Assembly: GCA_003612395.1 (NCBI GenBank)
Contig: RAYQ01000023.1
Location: forward strand, 1-64,000
Direction: 5' to 3'
DNA length: 64,000 nucleotides
From: Parablautia intestinalis
Lineage (GTDB): Bacteria > Bacillota > Clostridia > Lachnospirales > Lachnospiraceae
The translations under genes were made by a program, and so were the position numbers. The notes below the pieces were generated by a model. The model was not told the DNA's origin. It saw only the letters and a program-made list of their open reading frames with translations, and did not search any database. Positions 60,554-64,000 of the stretch are shown in pieces; within the stretch, counting starts at the first letter, position 1; the number at the start of each line of letters is the position of its first letter.

Positions 60554-61942
60554 TCAGGCATCCTCCGTCAATACTCTGACCACGGGATCCTGCGACTGCC
60601 AGCCTTCTTCCTTTAATTTTGGGATTTCGCTGCCAAAACGCGGCAGATATTTTTCGTGCGCTATCAAAAGCTCCTTTAGAACCTTATCTCCTTCCCCTCC
60701 ATTTTCAATCAAAGGATTCAGCATAAAGGCTTCCTTCAAAGCGCCGGGATCTCCATACATAGCGGCCTGAATGACGCACTCCTCCATTGCCTTCATAAGC
60801 TGCAGCTGACCGCGCATAGCTCCTGACATCTCTCCCCATACCATCGGCCATGCGCCCGCCGCCGATATAACCGCGGATACCTCCACAATACAGTCGGACG
60901 GCAGACAGGGAATCGCTCCGTTGTTTTCCGTGCTCACCACCATGGGGATTTTTTTGTCATTGTAAATGGCATTGATGCATTCGCAGGCGGCATCACTGTA
61001 ATATGCCCCGCCCCGCCTGGAGAGCTGCTCCGGCTTCTTTGAAAGCTCCGGATTCCGGTAAAGCGCAAACAGCTCCCTCTCCGTCTCTTTCATCTGCTCC
61101 GCGCGGGTTCCCCGCTCCGTATGAAATTCTTCCAGACTGTGCGCAAGCATTTCCTTCTGCGCTATATAATATCTGTGATACCCGCATGGTATTGCTTTCA
61201 TGGAACGCAGGATATCCATGGGAAACGGCGCATGGTAAATATTCACCGGCGTACCGCCATTTTTTTCATTGATATGCTCTAAAATCCGGCCGGTCACTTC
61301 CTTTCCGCTCTCATCAAAAACACGATGCCAGTGAAAATGATTCAATCCTGCGAAACGATAATTCAGTTCTCCGGGCTTTTTTCCGATCAGGCCCGGCTCG
61401 CTCATCATGGAAATTACCGGCACGTTGCACAGACCAATACAGCGTTTCCATCCCATCCTGCGGATAACCGCCTCGGTAATTATCCCACTGGGATTGGTAA
61501 AATTAATCAGCCAGGCATTTGGGCATAACCTGCGCATATCCTCCACAATGCCTTCCATGACCGGTATTGTCCTCAACGCCTTAAAAATCCCCCCTGCCCC
61601 GTTTGTCTCCTGCCCTAACATGCCATGAAGCAGCGGTATTCTCTCGTCCTTGATCCGCGCATCCAAAAACCCAACCCGAAACTGCGTGGTCACAAAGTCA
61701 GCGTCCTTTAATGCCTCCTGCCTGTTTAATGTGGTATGTATTTCCACCGGATAACCGGCTGCCTTCCACATCCTCTTTGTCAAGCCGCCAATAATGGAAA
61801 GCTTTTCTTTCCCTTCCTCAACATCCACAAGCCAAATCTCCCTGATCGGAAGCTCCTGATAACGCTTAATAAAGCCTTCCATCAGTTCCGGCGTATAACT
61901 GCTTCCGCCTCCTATTGTGGCAATTTTTATTCCCTTTTTCAT
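60554..61942 (-). CDS. GH4 family 6-phospho-beta-glucosidase-like enzyme
   Basis: 462 residues from the ATG at 61942, with GGAG about 15 bases upstream. NAD- and metal-dependent glycosidase: NAD-binding IATIGGGSSYTPEL, then GQETNGAGG, LINFTNPSGI, the metal Cys in GLCNVPV and GLNHFHWHR. These are features of the 6-phospho-beta-glucosidase subgroup rather than alpha-galactosidases. No PTS genes are in view, so the phosphorylated substrate must be supplied from elsewhere. Divergent from an RpiR regulator. Confidence 0.9.
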   Translation of the reverse strand: MKKGIKIATIGGGSSYTPELMEGFIKRYQELPIREIWLVDVEEGKEKLSIIGGLTKRMWKAAGYPVEIHTTLNRQEALKDADFVTTQFRVGFLDARIKDERIPLLHGMLGQETNGAGGIFKALRTIPVMEGIVEDMRRLCPNAWLINFTNPSGIITEAVIRRMGWKRCIGLCNVPVISMMSEPGLIGKKPGELNYRFAGLNHFHWHRVFDESGKEVTGRILEHINEKNGGTPVNIYHAPFPMDILRSMKAIPCGYHRYYIAQKEMLAHSLEEFHTERGTRAEQMKETERELFALYRNPELSKKPEQLSRRGGAYYSDAACECINAIYNDKKIPMVVSTENNGAIPCLPSDCIVEVSAVISAAGAWPMVWGEMSGAMRGQLQLMKAMEECVIQAAMYGDPGALKEAFMLNPLIENGGEGDKVLKELLIAHEKYLPRFGSEIPKLKEEGWQSQDPVVRVLTEDA

Positions 61943-62299
61943 CTGCCGTCCCTGTCTCCTTTCCCTGCCAGCCGCTTTATCCTGAATCTTTGTAAAGCTG
62001 ATCAGAATATACATTTTTATTTTTTTCAAAACATATCCGGATAATTGTGAAACTTGTAAACTTACTGAAATTTATTTTTGCAATTGCACATAAACCCTAT
62101 CATGTGTCTTTACAAAATACAATAAGACACATTCATTCAGGAAAAGATTTCCCAAAGTTCTTTTCTAATCAAAGAAATCAGAGGATTTTCTGACACTTTT
62201 TGATACAAAATACATCTTTTTATTGCACGTCTTTTGTACCTTTTATATACTGGTTTTGTATACCACAATGTTCTATTCTAATAGTGAGGGGGAAAAGCC
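61943..62299. promoter_or_regulatory. Divergent control region between GH4 gene and RpiR regulator
   Basis: 357 bases. A perfect 9-base inverted repeat, ATGTGTCTT (62102-62110) and AAGACACAT (62124-62132), frames TACAAAATAC (62111-62120), which recurs at 62204-62213. The regulator promoter is TTGCAC (62223-62228) and TATACT (62246-62251) with a 17-base spacer. The palindrome is a good candidate RpiR operator for both genes. Confidence 0.6.
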
Positions 62300-63148
62300 A
62301 TGACACTGCAGAAGCGGATAACAGCGTGTGATAATCTGACACCCACAGAACAAAAGCTTGCTGAATATATCTTGAAAAACGCCTATTATCTCACAGACGC
62401 AACTATCCTGTCTCTCGCAAAAGAAAATTATTTGTCTATATCCAGTATTCACCGGTTCTGCAAAAAAATCGGGCTGGCCGGATTTAAAGATTTGAAGGTG
62501 GAAATGCTCCGCTATGCGGAGCACCCTTCTGACACAACTGTCAATATTAACTTCCCCTTTCTGGCTGATGATACCTGTATGACTGTCGCAACTAACTTAA
62601 GAAATATATATGAATCCACCATTTTAGATACGATAGACTATCTTGATGAAAAACAGCTCTTTTCTGTTTCCACGATCTTATCTGGTGCAAATATGATCGA
62701 TATTTATACCCATGCACATAACATTTATCCGGCCGGCGCATTTGCAGACCGTATGCTTTCTATTGGCAAAAAAGTACGGTGCCCAGAAGGTTTCTATAAC
62801 CAGCGGGCAACCGCACTTTCTGCAGACTCACAACACATTTCTATATTAATTTCTTATTCAGGCCGGGCTTTTTTCCTGCCATCCATATTAGAAATTCTGC
62901 GAAGGAAACACAGTACTCCTATCTTTATTGGAAAAGCAGGCATAGAAAACGAATATCCTCAGATAAAGCATATCCTCGCTATTAGTGATCGTGAGGATAT
63001 GCAAAACCGTATCTCACAGTTTTCCTCACATATTTCCCTGCAATATGTTTTGGATATTTTATACTGCTGCGTGTTCAAACTGAATTATAGCAAGAACCTC
63101 AGGCTCCTTTCTGAAAATCTCTCCCTGTTAGATGATCGGAAAATATAA
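62300..63148 (+). CDS. RpiR family transcriptional regulator
   Basis: 282 residues: N-terminal HTH_6 domain (residues 1-80, TPTEQKLAEYILKNAYYLTD, YLSISSIHRFCKKIGLAGFK) and a C-terminal SIS sugar-phosphate-binding domain (120-260, ANMIDIYTHAHNIYPAGAFA, ISILISYSGRAFFLPSILEI). GAGGGGG precedes the ATG. Likely represses the divergent GH4 gene until a phospho-sugar is present. Confidence 0.92.
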   Translation: MTLQKRITACDNLTPTEQKLAEYILKNAYYLTDATILSLAKENYLSISSIHRFCKKIGLAGFKDLKVEMLRYAEHPSDTTVNINFPFLADDTCMTVATNLRNIYESTILDTIDYLDEKQLFSVSTILSGANMIDIYTHAHNIYPAGAFADRMLSIGKKVRCPEGFYNQRATALSADSQHISILISYSGRAFFLPSILEILRRKHSTPIFIGKAGIENEYPQIKHILAISDREDMQNRISQFSSHISLQYVLDILYCCVFKLNYSKNLRLLSENLSLLDDRKI

Positions 63149-63166
63149 AGTCATTTATTATCAAGC

Positions 63167-64000
63167 TTACCGCCGCCTGCCTTCAAAATAAGGAAACCGC
63201 TCCAGCGCTGTAAAAATATCCGCAAAATCCTCTGGCGGCGCCAGCTCGATATACCGCTCCAGCAGTTCATTTTCCTTCTCTTTATATTTCCCGTAAAAAA
63301 TATCAAACAGATTATGCCCCCGCAGATAAATACGAATTTCTTCCATATGCTGTTTTATGTCCCTGGTCGTTTCCAAATCATGGCCTATAATTTCCATCAA
63401 ATGCTGACCGCTTTTCATGCGGTAAAGATATTCCTTCCACTTTTCCAAAAGCGTTTGATAAAAAGCATCCTCTGATTCCACAACACCCACCTGTACCATG
63501 ACTTTGGGATTCAGAAAATAATTCTCAAAAGAATAATATTTTAATATCAATACATTTTCCGGCCTCACACGGGGAAGCTTATCCATATCCTCCCGGTTGC
63601 GCTCCTCATAATAACGGCAAAGCTGACTTCTAAGAACATCCGGCTCTTTGCCATCGCTGTCACGGATCATAAGAAACTGATCCCGCAGATAAATCTGATT
63701 CATGTATTTCAAGTTGGCATAGGTTTTAATATTGGTGCAGCTATTGGTAGTGATTATCGCAATCCGTGACAGATTTCCCGCATCATCCACCGTCTCCGCG
63801 TAATATTTCCCCAGCAGAAGAGGCAGGCGGGATTTATCCTGCTTACCCTCCACAATAAACACAAAATTTACATTCATCAAATCGCCGGCTGTATAGCCTA
63901 AATCATCCAGGATGGCACTGATATCTGTTTCCTTTCGGATATCGCTGGAGCCGTCTTTCCCGTGGACAACCTGTCTAATCTGCCTGCTGTTAAAATTGGG
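63167..64000 (-). CDS. OLD-family ATPase/TOPRIM nuclease, 3' part
   Basis: The reading frame is open from the right edge of the window to the stop at 63167, giving at least 277 residues; the true start lies beyond 64000. The end of an AAA-type ATPase domain (RQIRQVVHGKDG, DISAILDDLGYTAGDL) leads into a TOPRIM domain: VNFVFIVEGKQDKSRLPLLL with the Glu, then MIRDSDGKEP with the DxD, and YYSFENYFLNP as in DUF4435/OLD nucleases. OLD proteins act in phage exclusion (P2 Old, Gabija GajA-like). An internal TTG at 63880 is not needed as a start. Confidence 0.82.
   Translation of the reverse strand, partial: PNFNSRQIRQVVHGKDGSSDIRKETDISAILDDLGYTAGDLMNVNFVFIVEGKQDKSRLPLLLGKYYAETVDDAGNLSRIAIITTNSCTNIKTYANLKYMNQIYLRDQFLMIRDSDGKEPDVLRSQLCRYYEERNREDMDKLPRVRPENVLILKYYSFENYFLNPKVMVQVGVVESEDAFYQTLLEKWKEYLYRMKSGQHLMEIIGHDLETTRDIKQHMEEIRIYLRGHNLFDIFYGKYKEKENELLERYIELAPPEDFADIFTALERFPYFEGRRR

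Noticed and set aside
1-64000. Insertion sequences, prophage, CRISPR arrays, rRNA or tRNA genes
   Set aside because: No transposase, integrase, phage structural protein, regular repeat-spacer array or RNA gene signature was recognised on either strand.

Overview
The window looks like a chromosomal segment of an anaerobic Gram-positive gut bacterium, most likely a Lachnospiraceae-type member of the Clostridia. The reasons are a pyruvate formate-lyase locus with a clostridial 2[4Fe-4S] ferredoxin, a choloylglycine (bile salt) hydrolase, Firmicutes-type housekeeping order (gdpP-rplI-dnaB and rpsF-ssb-rpsR), strong AGGAGG-type ribosome binding sites and many glycan-related genes. No rRNA, tRNA, CRISPR array, phage structural gene or transposase was recognised.

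Layout. 1-5 kb: an HD-domain fragment, then pflA and an unusual pyruvate formate-lyase split over separate genes (a 679-residue core without the glycyl-radical loop, a 67-residue Cys-bearing small protein, and a 79-residue protein holding the RVSGYA radical loop), with a ferredoxin gene transcribed divergently. 5-6.3 kb: bile salt hydrolase. 6.3-18.1 kb: housekeeping block on the minus strand (MerR-like regulator, dnaB, rplI, gdpP; a three-gene ABC-2 exporter; an anchored DUF-type protein; rpsR, ssb, rpsF with a clear sigma-A promoter; cutC). 18.3-21.4 kb: LytTR response regulator, GHKL sensor kinase and a lipoprotein on the plus strand. 21.4-24.8 kb: DUF951 protein, sirtuin, truncated DUF218 gene and GH127 beta-L-arabinofuranosidase.

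24.9-36 kb is an accessory, AT-rich stretch: a 126-residue unknown protein with an HD phosphohydrolase; an AraC/GyrI regulator and a transglutaminase-like protein; a tight operon of pentapeptide-repeat ion channel, TTG-started nucleotidyltransferase and small overlapping ORF; apt with a purine permease; and a decayed AbiL-like pair (AAA ATPase plus RloB). 35.8-56.3 kb is a large minus-strand catabolic locus: MATE exporter, CE1-like esterase, MFS transporter, GH5-like hydrolase, two type-B carboxylesterases, two further serine esterases, a complete Opp-type ABC importer with its binding lipoprotein, and a membrane-anchored AraC regulator. The duplicated esterase pair around the importer suggests uptake of an esterified oligosaccharide or glycoside followed by de-esterification in the cytoplasm (inference).

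56.4-64 kb: hipBA, a PHP-family phosphatase, a TRIC-family membrane protein, a small PAS-like protein, a GH4 phospho-glycosidase with a broken ROK kinase gene behind it, a divergent RpiR regulator with a palindromic candidate operator, and the 3' part of an OLD-like ATPase/TOPRIM nuclease gene that runs off the right edge. The most notable observations are the split formate-lyase with its extra mini-protein and the channel-nucleotidyltransferase operon; a pair of structured intergenic repeats with a compensatory base change and a repeated translation-initiation cassette are also worth checking.
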